From Aquitalea sp. LB_tupeE (GTDB taxonomy: Bacteria > Pseudomonadota > Gammaproteobacteria > Burkholderiales > Chromobacteriaceae), in assembly GCF_013391415.1 (NCBI RefSeq), contig NZ_JACAXB010000007.1, positions 62,001 through 126,000 on the forward strand: 64,000 nt of DNA, in the 5' to 3' direction. The translations under genes and the position numbers were made by a program. Position 1 is the stretch's first letter, and every line of letters starts with the position of its first letter. Shown piece after piece: positions 11,363-21,780 of this stretch. The notes under the pieces are model-generated. The model was not told the DNA's origin, searched no databases, and was given only the letters and a program-made list of their open reading frames with translations.

Positions 11363-12259
11363 TCAATGCGCGGTAGCGGGGCTGAGTTCCCAGACGCGAA
11401 TCAGTTCGTGCAGCAGCGCTTCCAGTATGGGATCGCCCACCCGGTCAGACGGATAGACGAATTGCAACTCAGCCAGTTTGCGCACACCAGGCACAACCGT
11501 CAACCGCCCGGCGGCTTCCCATTCCAGCGCCTCTTCCTCCCGGGCCAGTGCCACGCCGACGCCACAGGCGACAAGTTCCAGAATGGAGGCCAGGTTGTCG
11601 CTTTCTGTCACCTTCTTCGGGGAAATATTCAACTCGCGCCACAATTCTGCGGTGATTTTGGACAAGCTGGAAAATTGCGACAGGCCGATCCATGGCAAGC
11701 GTCCCAAGTCCTTGTGATTGTGGATGTCAATGCGGTTTTGCCAGTTGTGGGGTATCACGATGCGAAACGGCAAATTGGTCAGCAGAACGGTATTGACATT
11801 GACGTAGGGATTTTTGCCCAGATAAAAACCGGCATCCAGTTCCTTTTTGCGCACCAGATTGAGTACCTCGCCGGTCACCCCATGTTGCAAGCGCAGGTCC
11901 AGCAGCGGGTACTTTTCCACCAGAGCGGCCACCCACTGTCCCATTTTCAGCGTCGCCGGCGTCAGGGTCAGGCCCACCAGTGCCTTGCCACCGGTCTGCC
12001 CTTTCAGGGTTTTGGCGTGATTCAGTATTTCCCGGGCTGAGGCCAGGATGGATTGCGCCTGCGGCAACAGTTCCTGCCCTGCCCGCGTCATGGTCACCCC
12101 ACCGGCAGTCCGTTCAAACAGCGGCATGCCAACCTCTTCTTCCAGCGCCTTGATCTGTGCGGTCACAGCAGGCTGGGACAAATGCAGCAATTCGGCGGCC
12201 TGGGTCAGATGCCCTTGCTGGGCCACGGTGACAAAGGTCCTCAACTGATAGATTTCCAT
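11363..12259 (-). CDS. LysR-family transcriptional regulator
   Basis: The 298-residue protein has the LysR architecture: an N-terminal winged helix-turn-helix (residues 1-60, FVTVAQQGHLTQAAELLHLSQPAVTAQIKALE), a linker helix and a C-terminal two-lobed effector domain. It is divergent from the DUF485-actP-acs genes, and the shared 315-bp region carries a perfect TGTAGT-N6-ACTACA dyad, a LysR-type T-N11-A site. Regulating itself and the acetate genes is therefore the simplest inference. The effector is not evident from sequence. LysR proteins usually act as tetramers that bend promoter DNA. Confidence 0.9.
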   Translation of the reverse strand: MEIYQLRTFVTVAQQGHLTQAAELLHLSQPAVTAQIKALEEEVGMPLFERTAGGVTMTRAGQELLPQAQSILASAREILNHAKTLKGQTGGKALVGLTLTPATLKMGQWVAALVEKYPLLDLRLQHGVTGEVLNLVRKKELDAGFYLGKNPYVNVNTVLLTNLPFRIVIPHNWQNRIDIHNHKDLGRLPWIGLSQFSSLSKITAELWRELNISPKKVTESDNLASILELVACGVGVALAREEEALEWEAAGRLTVVPGVRKLAELQFVYPSDRVGDPILEALLHELIRVWELSPATAH

Positions 12260-12323
12260 GTACGACCTGTTCTCTCTGCCTGTAGTAAATGAACTACATT
12301 TTTCTGTTTGTACGACATGTTCT
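12259..12323. promoter_or_regulatory. Putative LysR-regulator binding region: dyad flanked by two 15-bp direct repeats
   Basis: TGTACGACCTGTTCT (12259-12273) and TGTACGACATGTTCT (12309-12323) differ at one base and start exactly 50 bp apart, about five helical turns. Midway lies the dyad TGTAGT-N6-ACTACA (12281-12298). The first repeat overlaps the start codon of the LysR gene. Confidence 0.6.
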
Positions 12324-12574
12324 GCTGCCTCATTTTGGCTTCAATAGCACATCTTCCACAACATTTTCCGGTATTCCCACACAAAAAAACCGCACAAACC
12401 ACAGGGGAAATGGAGCAAAAATACCATTTTAACTTATTGTTTTTTAATATTTTTTGCAACGCAACATCGACATGACAAATTTTGCTGATCAAAAAAAGCG
12501 ATTAGCGGTGCCCAGCTTTCGTCCCTTATGTTTCATCCAGCGGTCAGACGATCGTTACGACAAAGGAGGATGCA
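12324..12574. other. Leader/promoter region of the acetate operon
   Basis: This AT-rich stretch (A/T runs at about 12415-12450) precedes the DUF485 gene. The ribosome site AAGGAGG just before 12575 is strong. No coding frame with support is present. Confidence 0.5.
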
Positions 12575-12886
12575 ATGAACGAGGACGTACTCAAGAAAGT
12601 ACAGTCCAACCCGAAGTTCAAAGAGCTTGTTCACAAGAAGACAAGCCTGGGTTGGCAGCTCAGCATCGTAATGCTGGCCATTTACTATGGCTTCATTCTG
12701 ATTCTGGCATTTTCACCATCGACGCTGGGAGCTCCGCTCGCCCCCGGCATGACCATGACTGTTGGCATCCCGGTCGGGATCCTGATCATTCTTTCTGCTT
12801 TCGTGCTGACCGGCCTGTACGTGCGCAAAGCCAACGGCGAGTTTGACCAGCTCAACCGCGAGATCGTTGAGGAGGCACAACAATGA
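12575..12886 (+). CDS. yjcH: DUF485 membrane protein, ActP-associated (YjcH-like)
   Basis: The 103-residue inner-membrane protein has two hydrophobic segments (about residues 27-48 and 60-85) and the DUF485 pattern [16 protein letters not shown]. Members are almost always encoded directly before the acetate permease actP, as here, where the genes overlap by 4 bases (ATGA). Its function is not established; a subunit or assembly factor of the transporter is often proposed. A strong AAGGAGG ribosome site precedes the ATG. It is the first gene of the acetate operon. Confidence 0.93.
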   Translation: MNEDVLKKVQSNPKFKELVHKKTSLGWQLSIVMLAIYYGFILILAFSPSTLGAPLAPGMTMTVGIPVGILIILSAFVLTGLYVRKANGEFDQLNREIVEEAQQ

Positions 12887-14562
12887 CAAAACGCACTGGC
12901 TCTCTCGCTCTGGCAGCCCTGACCCTGTTTCCTGCCCTGGCTTTTGCCTCCGGCGCCATCGAAGGTGATGTGAAGCAACAGGCCACCAACTGGCACGCCA
13001 TCATCATGTTCGTGGTGTTTGTGGCCTTCACCATGGGCATTACCTACTGGGCAGCACGTCGTACCCGTTCTGCTTCGGATTTCTATACCGCCGGTGGCGG
13101 CATCAGCGGTTTCCAGAATGGCCTGGCCATTGCCGGTGACTACATGTCGGCAGCCTCCTTCCTGGGGATTTCCGCCATGGTGTTCGACAAGGGTTATGAT
13201 GGCCTGATCTACTCCATGGGCTTTCTGGTTGGCTGGCCGGTCATCCTGTTCCTGGTGGCAGAACGTCTGCGTAACCTCGGCAAATACACCTTTGCCGACG
13301 TAGCATCCTACCGCCTGCAACAGACCCCGGTACGCTCCTTCGCTGCCACTTCCACCCTGGTTGTGGTGGCCATGTACCTGATTGCCCAGATGGTAGGCGC
13401 CGGCAAGCTGATCCAGCTGCTGTTCGGCATGAGCTACTCTTCTGCTGTAGTGATGGTGGGCATCCTGATGGTGTGCTACGTGCTGTTCGGCGGCATGCTG
13501 GCTACCACCTGGGTACAGATCATCAAGGCTGTCCTGCTGCTGTGTGGTGCTTCCTTCATGGCCTTCATGGTGCTGTCCACCGTTGGCTTCAGCCCGGAAC
13601 TGATGTTCGAGAAGGCGGTTGCCGCTCACGCCAAGCACGCTGCCATCATGGCACCGGGCAAGGCTGATCCGGTTGACTCCATCTCGCTGGGTATGGCGCT
13701 GATGTTTGGTACTGCCGGCCTGCCACACATCCTGATGCGCTTCTTCACCGTGTCCGATGCCAAGGAAGCCCGCAAGTCGGTGTTCTACGCAACTGGCTTT
13801 ATCGGCTATTTCTACATCCTGACCTTCATCATCGGTTTTGGCGCAATCATGCTGGTGCTGAACCAGCCGGGCATGATGGAAACCATCACCAAGGATGGCA
13901 AGCAAATCACCCAACTGGTTGGTGGCAGCAATATGGCCGCCATTCACCTGGCCAATGCTGTTGGCGGTGACATGTTCCTGGGCTTCATCTCTGCGGTTGC
14001 CTTCGCCACCATCCTGGCCGTTGTAGCAGGTCTGGCCCTGTCTGGTGCCTCTGCCGTCTCGCACGATCTGTATGCTTCGGTTATCAAGAAGGGCAAGGCA
14101 AACGAAGCTGACGAAATCCGCGTATCCAAGATCACCACCGTGGCACTGGGCGTCATCGCCATCGTGCTGGGCCTGGTGTTCGAGAAGCAGAACATTGCCT
14201 TCATGGTGGGTCTGGCCTTCTCCATCGCGGCTTCCGCCAACTTCCCGGTACTGTTCCTGTCCATGTTCTGGAAGGGGCTGACCACCCGCGGCGCAGTGAT
14301 CGGTGGCTTCATCGGCCTGGCTACCGCAGTGGTGCTGATTGTTCTGGGACCGGCAGTATGGGTGGATGTGATGAAGCACAAAGCCGCTCTGTTCCCGTAC
14401 AAGAACCCGGCCATCTTCTCCATCACCCTGGCGTTCGTCTCCACTTGGCTGTTCTCGGTGACTGACAACTCCAAGTCTGCGGCAGAAGAAAAGGCCAAGT
14501 TCGATGCCCAGTTCGTTCGCTCCATGACCGGCATCGGCGCCTCCGGCGCTTCCAAGCACTAA
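12883..14562 (+). CDS. actP: Cation/acetate symporter ActP
   Basis: The 559-residue sodium:solute symporter (SSS) family protein imports acetate and other short-chain monocarboxylates. It has an N-terminal signal-like segment ([16 protein letters not shown]), then about 13 transmembrane helices. SSS hallmarks include [12 protein letters not shown] around residue 85 and [15 protein letters not shown] near 280. Length and order (DUF485, actP, acs) match other proteobacterial acetate loci. The start overlaps the previous stop by 4 bases, indicating translational coupling. Imported acetate would be activated by the acs product encoded next. Confidence 0.95.
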   Translation: MTKRTGSLALAALTLFPALAFASGAIEGDVKQQATNWHAIIMFVVFVAFTMGITYWAARRTRSASDFYTAGGGISGFQNGLAIAGDYMSAASFLGISAMVFDKGYDGLIYSMGFLVGWPVILFLVAERLRNLGKYTFADVASYRLQQTPVRSFAATSTLVVVAMYLIAQMVGAGKLIQLLFGMSYSSAVVMVGILMVCYVLFGGMLATTWVQIIKAVLLLCGASFMAFMVLSTVGFSPELMFEKAVAAHAKHAAIMAPGKADPVDSISLGMALMFGTAGLPHILMRFFTVSDAKEARKSVFYATGFIGYFYILTFIIGFGAIMLVLNQPGMMETITKDGKQITQLVGGSNMAAIHLANAVGGDMFLGFISAVAFATILAVVAGLALSGASAVSHDLYASVIKKGKANEADEIRVSKITTVALGVIAIVLGLVFEKQNIAFMVGLAFSIAASANFPVLFLSMFWKGLTTRGAVIGGFIGLATAVVLIVLGPAVWVDVMKHKAALFPYKNPAIFSITLAFVSTWLFSVTDNSKSAAEEKAKFDAQFVRSMTGIGASGASKH

Positions 14563-14576
14563 TCGTTACACCTGAG

Positions 14577-14598
14577 GCCGCATCCTGCGGGATGCGGC
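14577..14598 (+). other. Intercistronic hairpin between actP and acs
   Basis: GCCGCATCC (14577-14585) pairs with GGATGCGGC (14590-14598) over a 4-base loop, 15 bases after the actP stop. No T-run follows, so it is more likely an mRNA-stability or partial-attenuation element than a terminator. Confidence 0.5.
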
Positions 14599-14628
14599 TA
14601 CAGCAAGACAAAACATAAGGAGAAGGTA

Positions 14629-16593
<1,965 letters not shown>

Positions 16594-16620
16594 ATCAATT
16601 CAGGAGCACACTGACCTTGA

Positions 16621-16648
16621 GCCCGGTGATTTCACCGGGCTTTTTTTT
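16621..16648 (+). terminator. Intrinsic terminator after acs
   Basis: GCCCGGTGA (16621-16629) pairs with TCACCGGGC (16632-16640) and is followed by eight T residues. Confidence 0.93.
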
Positions 16649-16807
16649 ATTGTCCACACCATGCCTCCCGCACTGCCACCGATAGCCCCTGCCATTACTG
16701 CAGACGGAGGGCTTAGCCCGGCCTGAGGCTGACATGGCGCAGCTGACAAGAACGTAAGATCCATGAAGAAAAGCACAACGCAGCAGCCGTTTTTTGCTAA
16801 GCAGACC

Positions 16808-17725
16808 CTAGTGCAGGTACACCCCTTGCGGCTTTGGCGCTTCCACCGTCATCGGCAGGCCCTGCATTTCGCGCACGGCGGATTCGATGGTATGGCACAG
16901 GGCAGCCAGTGGCAGGTCATTGCCCTCGCGACCGAATGGCTCTTCCAGCTCCTCGCCGATCACTTCCAGCGCCAGGTAGGTATAAGCAATGAAAACCGCA
17001 ATAGGTGGCGTCAGCCAGCCTATGCTGCTGACCAGCCCCATCGGCAGCAGCAGGCTGTAAATGGTGACCGTGCGATTGAGCAGGACACGGTAGGTATAAG
17101 GAATCGGCGTGGTGTCGATGCGCTCGCAACCGCCCAGGATTTCCGACATGGTATCCAGCTTGCGGTCCAGCGCCTGCCATTGCCACTCATTCAGGCAGCC
17201 CTCGCGCTGCAACTGCTGCACCAGCTCTCCCAGCCGACGCAAAATGATGGCAGGGGCAAAGCGGGCAGCTTGCACCTCGTCTAGCAGGCCCGGCGTAATC
17301 AGGCGCAGCAGGTGCTGGCAATCATCCTCCCGCCGCAGCTGGGCTTTCATCGCATAAGCAAAGGCACAGAGCAGATCAGCCGCTTCGGCAGTCAGCGGAT
17401 GTTTCGGCACTGCAGACAACAGCAGGCGGGTGATGGAGCGATTGACGATCAGCAGGCCGCCCCATAATTTGCGTGCTTCCCAGAAGCGGTCATAACTGAC
17501 CGAGTTGCGAAAGCCCAGGAATATGGCCAGCGACACGCCAAGCAAGGTGAAGGTGGGAATGCTGAGCGCAGAATCAGCGTGGGTGCTGAGCCACCAATGG
17601 CGAGCACCCGCGGACAGGATGGCAATCAACAACACCAGCAACAGTCGTGGCATGATGCGCGGCAGGACTGAGCCATGCCAGACAAACAGCAAGCGAAACC
17701 AGCTCAAGGATGATCGGACAATCAT
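16808..17725 (-). CDS. Bestrophin-family membrane channel protein
   Basis: The 305-residue bacterial bestrophin homologue (UPF0187/YneE type) has four hydrophobic regions. Characteristic pieces are FRNSVSYDRFWEARKLWGGL (about residues 71-90) and the C-terminal EELEEPFGREGNDLPL, both conserved in prokaryotic bestrophins. Such proteins form pentameric channels; bacterial ones conduct cations or anions and their physiological role is uncertain. It is transcribed leftward, divergent from the solute-binding protein gene, and has no operon partner. Confidence 0.9.
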   Translation of the reverse strand: MIVRSSLSWFRLLFVWHGSVLPRIMPRLLLVLLIAILSAGARHWWLSTHADSALSIPTFTLLGVSLAIFLGFRNSVSYDRFWEARKLWGGLLIVNRSITRLLLSAVPKHPLTAEAADLLCAFAYAMKAQLRREDDCQHLLRLITPGLLDEVQAARFAPAIILRRLGELVQQLQREGCLNEWQWQALDRKLDTMSEILGGCERIDTTPIPYTYRVLLNRTVTIYSLLLPMGLVSSIGWLTPPIAVFIAYTYLALEVIGEELEEPFGREGNDLPLAALCHTIESAVREMQGLPMTVEAPKPQGVYLH

Positions 17726-17847
17726 GGAGCAATATCAGTCAATGATGTTAAAGCCGACATGATAAGCCAACGCCATGAATGCTGCAGTGCAAAATCCAAC
17801 ACGCCAATTTCACTTGCCGCCCCAAGAGCAACAACTACAGTAAAGAG

Positions 17848-18603
17848 ATGAAACGCATGCTCCCTGCCTTGTCCATCCCACTGGCGATGCTGTTCCTGGC
17901 TTCGCCATGCGCACAGGCAGGCACACTCACCATTGCCTGTGAAGATAATCTGCCACCTTTTTCCAGCGAGGCCGCCGGGCAGCCACACGGCATTGTGGTT
18001 GATATCGTGCAGCTGCTTATCCGGCAACTGGGCTTGAATGAAACCGTGCATCTTTATCCGTGGAACCGGGTATTGAGCATGGGCCTGAATCAGCCCAACA
18101 CCCTGGTATGCGCCATGGCCAGAACGCCGGAGCGGGAAAACCGCTTTCAATGGGTAGGCGAAATCATCCACTCGCCACCGGTATTATTGATGCTGGCCGA
18201 CAATGGCGGACATATTCCTCACAATGGAAAACTGACTGATTACCAGAACTATGCAATTGGCGTGCTGCATGGCTCGTACCAGGAAAAATACCTGCAAGAA
18301 CACGGATTCACCCACCTGGAAGCCTTCTCTTCCTACCGGGAAGGCTACGAGATGCTGCGCGCCCGGCGCATCAGACTATGGGCAGCCAACCAGCTGACCG
18401 CCTATTCCACCGTGCAGCAAATGCATGAGCAACCCGGCCAGGTGCTGCAAACGGCTTTTGTGTTCAAACAGCTGCCCCAGGGCATGTCCATGGCATTCAG
18501 CCAGGGAACAGCACCAGCTACGGTGGAAGCATTTCGCCAGGCACTGGAGGGGATAAAACACGATGGCCGCTACCAGCAGATTCTTAAACAGAACAGTGAA
18601 TGA
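17848..18603 (+). CDS. Periplasmic amino-acid-type solute-binding protein (SBP family 3)
   Basis: The product has about 251 residues with a signal peptide (MKRMLPALSIPLAMLFLASPCAQA, cleavage after AQA). The mature part starts TLTIACEDNLPPFSS, the typical first strand of extracellular solute-binding family 3 domains, and ends with a SBP-like YQQILKQ helix. There are no permease or ATPase genes nearby, so it may be an orphan binding protein or a sensor-type periplasmic protein. An ATG 9 bases further on (17857) is a possible alternative start. The frame is open further upstream, but that part lacks signal-peptide character. The ligand is unknown. Confidence 0.8.
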   Translation: MKRMLPALSIPLAMLFLASPCAQAGTLTIACEDNLPPFSSEAAGQPHGIVVDIVQLLIRQLGLNETVHLYPWNRVLSMGLNQPNTLVCAMARTPERENRFQWVGEIIHSPPVLLMLADNGGHIPHNGKLTDYQNYAIGVLHGSYQEKYLQEHGFTHLEAFSSYREGYEMLRARRIRLWAANQLTAYSTVQQMHEQPGQVLQTAFVFKQLPQGMSMAFSQGTAPATVEAFRQALEGIKHDGRYQQILKQNSE

Positions 18604-18715
18604 ACAGACCAGGCATTGGAACGGATAAACAAGCTCCGGCGGATTTCCCCAATATCAGGCAGGTCTGGGCAACTTTATATTGAAACCATCACAGCGCAAG
18701 CAGCAGACCACGACC

Positions 18716-20560
18716 ATGCCCACCCCATTCCCGGCAGACTGGCAACCATTGCTGGTGCATGAACCTTTTGCTGTCATGACAGCGGACCAGCTCCGGCTCC
18801 TGACCCGTTATGGCAAACGCCAGCATTACCCCCGGGGCAGCAGCTTGCTCAATCCGCAAGCAGGGCTGGCCACGCAGCTGTTCATCGTGCTGGAAGGCCA
18901 GGTACTGGCAGAGGATATTTACAGCGGTCAGCCATTTGCCATGCTCAGCCAGGGCGAAATGTTTCCGCTGGGTGCCCTGCTGGCGCAGCGACCGGTCACC
19001 AACCACTACCGTGCGGACAGTGACTGCATGGTATTGCTATTGCCGCATGCGGCATTTATCGAATTGTGCCGCAGTGCCCCGGCATTCCAGCAGTTTTGCA
19101 CCCAGCGGCTGGCCAATCTGTTGTCCCGCGCCAGACAGCAACACCCAGCCGCCCTGGGTGGTCAGGGCCTCAGCCTGCACACCCCGCTGTCCGCAGTCAT
19201 TCAGCGACCGCCGGTCACCTGCCGGCCGGATACCGCATTACGCCCCTTGCTGGAATTGATGCAGAACGAAGGGGTGGGTTCGGTGGTGATTACCAGTCCG
19301 GAACAAAGACTGCTGGGCCTGTTCACCCTGCGCGACTTGCTGGCCGCCCATCTGGCAGGACGGCCGGACGACACCCCGGTGCAACAATTGATGCGCCAGC
19401 CCAGCTGCATCCTGCCCCCAACCGCGCTAGCCAGCGAAGCCATGCTGGCGCTGGTGCAAAGCGGTGAACGTCATGTGATGGTATGTGAAGGCAGCACGCT
19501 GGTCGGCATTGTGTCCGAACATGACCTGTACCGGCTGTCACGTCTGGACATGAAGGAAATGCTGCAACGGCTCAATCGTTGCGACAGTACTGCCGCCCTG
19601 TCCGGCGTGGCTGCCACCTTCCGCCGCCAAGTAGTGGCACTGTTCAGACAGGGCATGGATGCCGACGCCAGCACCCGCTTGCTCAGTCTGTTCAACGACC
19701 AGTTGCTGACCCGGCTGTGCCAGCTGCATCTGGCAGAAGCAGGACTGGATGAAGTGGAAATTTGCTGGCTGCAATTTGGCAGCAGCGGTCGGCAGGAAAA
19801 CACCCTGTCATCCGATCAAGACAGCGGCATCGTGTTTCACAGCAGCAAACCGCTGCTGCAACACCAACTGGCGCTGCAATTGCCAGCCATTGCACAGGGT
19901 ATATGCTCGGCATTGAGCGCCTGCGGCATACCGCTGTGCCGCAACGGCGTGATGGCAGGCAATCCCAGCCACTGCCTGTCGCTGGATGACTGGAGCGACA
20001 CCTTTATCAGCCAGTTGATGCAGTCGGACGAGACCGCCGGTCATATCGGCCTGTATCTGGACTTGCGGCCGGTATGGGGCAATAGCGCGCTGGGCCTGGA
20101 GCTGGCCAGCCGGCTGCGCCAGCGCGCGGCCAACCGTCAGGTCTTGCAGGCACTCAGCCGTAATGCCCGCCGTTATCAGGCACCACTGGGCTGGAGCGGC
20201 CGCTTGCAGACCGATGAAAATGACAAGCTGGACCTGAAAGCCGCACTGGACTTCTTTGTTGACGCCGCCCGCATCATGGCCTTGATGGCAGGCTGTGCCG
20301 CCGGACGCACCAGCGAGCGCTTTGCTGCCGCCAGCCAGTTACCCGGCCTTGACAGCAGCGACTGCCAGTCTTTTGCTGACAGCGCCCGCTTCCTGCAGGA
20401 TTTGCGCCTGCGCCATCAATTGGCTTGTCAGGAAAACGCAGCCGGGCTGGACAGCCTGATCGACCCGCGCCAGCTCAGCACCCTGGACGCCCGCATCCTG
20501 AAGGAAACCCTGCGCCAGGCACGCAAACTGCAAGCCTGGCTTGGCCGACAACTCCCGTGA
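18716..20560 (+). CDS. cNMP-binding / CBS-pair / DUF294 putative nucleotidyltransferase signalling protein
   Basis: About 614 residues form a multidomain cytoplasmic protein. A cyclic-nucleotide-binding (cupin-like) domain covers about residues 20-125, two CBS domains about 155-275, and a DUF294 nucleotidyltransferase-like domain follows with GSSGRQENTLSSDQDSG near 357 (the G-S...D-x-D pattern) and an all-helical C-terminal DUF294_C part. Proteins of this layout are often encoded near actP/acs in proteobacteria and are thought to regulate acetate or carbon uptake; here the acs operon is 2 kb upstream. The ATG at 18716 is chosen, but a TTG at 18680 is also in frame and neither has a clear ribosome site. 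The enzymatic activity is unproven. Confidence 0.85.
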   Translation: MPTPFPADWQPLLVHEPFAVMTADQLRLLTRYGKRQHYPRGSSLLNPQAGLATQLFIVLEGQVLAEDIYSGQPFAMLSQGEMFPLGALLAQRPVTNHYRADSDCMVLLLPHAAFIELCRSAPAFQQFCTQRLANLLSRARQQHPAALGGQGLSLHTPLSAVIQRPPVTCRPDTALRPLLELMQNEGVGSVVITSPEQRLLGLFTLRDLLAAHLAGRPDDTPVQQLMRQPSCILPPTALASEAMLALVQSGERHVMVCEGSTLVGIVSEHDLYRLSRLDMKEMLQRLNRCDSTAALSGVAATFRRQVVALFRQGMDADASTRLLSLFNDQLLTRLCQLHLAEAGLDEVEICWLQFGSSGRQENTLSSDQDSGIVFHSSKPLLQHQLALQLPAIAQGICSALSACGIPLCRNGVMAGNPSHCLSLDDWSDTFISQLMQSDETAGHIGLYLDLRPVWGNSALGLELASRLRQRAANRQVLQALSRNARRYQAPLGWSGRLQTDENDKLDLKAALDFFVDAARIMALMAGCAAGRTSERFAAASQLPGLDSSDCQSFADSARFLQDLRLRHQLACQENAAGLDSLIDPRQLSTLDARILKETLRQARKLQAWLGRQLP

Positions 20561-20656
20561 ATGCAAACAGCCGGCCAGACACACCGGCAGCAAGGTTGTG
20601 AAGCAGGCGCGAAACCCGGATAATTTTGCGGTTTTGCTTTCCGGATACTCTGCGCC

Positions 20657-21208
20657 ATGAATTTCGGGCTTTATTTGCCGCTGTTTGCCCTGCTGGCCTG
20701 CTGGCAGCATTGCCAGCGCGCCAGCCAGCGCGCTGCTAGCCTGGCCTGGCCTGCCGCAGCCGCCATGGGACTGGCCGTGCTCATCAGCCAGTTGCTGGGC
20801 AATCTCGGTCTGGCGCTGCTGCTGCCCTTGACCGGCCCGACGCAGGGGCTGCCTGCCATCATCATCCTGCAAAGCGCCAGTGCCCTGTTGCTTGCCTGGC
20901 TGCTCAAGCACAAGGCAGGCAGCGCCAGCCACACCCTGGGCCTGCGTCCGGGCTGGCTGCTGGCCAACAATCTGTTGCTCAGCCTGCCTGCCTGCTGGCT
21001 GCCCCACTCCCCGCTCAGCCTAGGACACAGCATGCAAAGCCTGTTGCTATCTGCCTTGCTAAGTCTGCTGCTGGCTGTATTTGCCTGTTTGCCAACCCGT
21101 CTGGCACGTAGCCGCCTGCCTGCCGTACTGCGTGACCTGCCCGCCCTTTGGCTGTGTGCCCTGCTGCTGGCACTGGCCCTGTACAGCCTGGGAGCCCGAC
21201 TATCATGA
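20657..21208 (+). CDS. rnfA: Divergent RnfA/RsxA-like membrane subunit
   Basis: This is a 183-residue protein with about six hydrophobic helices, coded directly before rnfB with a 4-base overlap. The order of segments (MGLAVLIS early, a late [19 protein letters not shown] matching the RnfA C-terminal helix) fits RnfA, but identity is low. Canonical RnfA carries two Cys that, with two from RnfE, hold a [2Fe-2S] cluster within the membrane. Here the second site (normally TNC) reads ANN near residues 103-105. Candidate N-terminal Cys are C15 and C19. The N-terminus is about ten residues shorter than usual. Assignment rests mainly on operon position. Confidence 0.7.
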   Translation: MNFGLYLPLFALLACWQHCQRASQRAASLAWPAAAAMGLAVLISQLLGNLGLALLLPLTGPTQGLPAIIILQSASALLLAWLLKHKAGSASHTLGLRPGWLLANNLLLSLPACWLPHSPLSLGHSMQSLLLSALLSLLLAVFACLPTRLARSRLPAVLRDLPALWLCALLLALALYSLGARLS

Positions 21209-21780
21209 ATGTTCTTGTCTTTATCGCCTTGCTGCTGCTGGCTGTCTGGCTGCTGCGCCGCGTGATGCAACACAACAAACAGCAGCCGGAGCATAAGGAT
21301 CCGCGCCCGCTGGCCGAGCGCATTGATGCCATCCTGCCGCAAACCCAGTGTGGTCAGTGTGGCCATGCCGGATGCCAACCCTATGCAGCCGCCCTGGCCA
21401 AGGGTGAGGACAGCATCAACCGCTGTCCGCCCGGTGGCGAGGAAGGCATACGCAAACTGGCTGCGCTGCTGCATACCGATTACCTGCCCTTTGCCGCGGA
21501 TGCCCCGCCCAGCAAACCCAAAGCCGTGGCGCTGATTGATGAAAGCACCTGTATCGGCTGTACGCTCTGCATCCAGGCCTGTCCGGTGGACGCCATTCTG
21601 GGTTCGGCCAAGCAGATGCACACGGTGCTGGCAGCCGAATGCACCGGCTGCGAACTCTGCCTCGTTCCCTGTCCGGTGGATTGCATCAGCATGCGCCCGG
21701 CCACCAGCAGCCCGAGCGACTGGCGCTGGGGCTACCCGGTGATTGTCATCAAGGCCATCAAGAGCGAGGCCAGACCATGA
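21205..21780 (+). CDS. rnfB: Electron transport complex Fe-S subunit RnfB/RsxB
   Basis: The 191-residue protein has one N-terminal membrane anchor (about residues 2-17), then the RnfB-type [4Fe-4S] domain ([10 protein letters not shown] with a later RCPPGG, about 47-75) and two ferredoxin-type [4Fe-4S] motifs ([14 protein letters not shown] near 116 and [14 protein letters not shown] near 147). In Rnf complexes it relays electrons on the cytoplasmic side of the membrane. All cluster ligands appear intact, unlike the membrane subunits around it. The ATG at 21205 has GGAG upstream and overlaps the rnfA stop; the longer frame upstream is a shadow of rnfA. Confidence 0.92.
   Translation: MNVLVFIALLLLAVWLLRRVMQHNKQQPEHKDPRPLAERIDAILPQTQCGQCGHAGCQPYAAALAKGEDSINRCPPGGEEGIRKLAALLHTDYLPFAADAPPSKPKAVALIDESTCIGCTLCIQACPVDAILGSAKQMHTVLAAECTGCELCLVPCPVDCISMRPATSSPSDWRWGYPVIVIKAIKSEARP

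Noticed and set aside
12685-14559. 624-codon minus-strand frame opposite actP
   Set aside because: Antisense to a well-supported transporter; composition (Gly, His, Gln) is typical of shadow frames.
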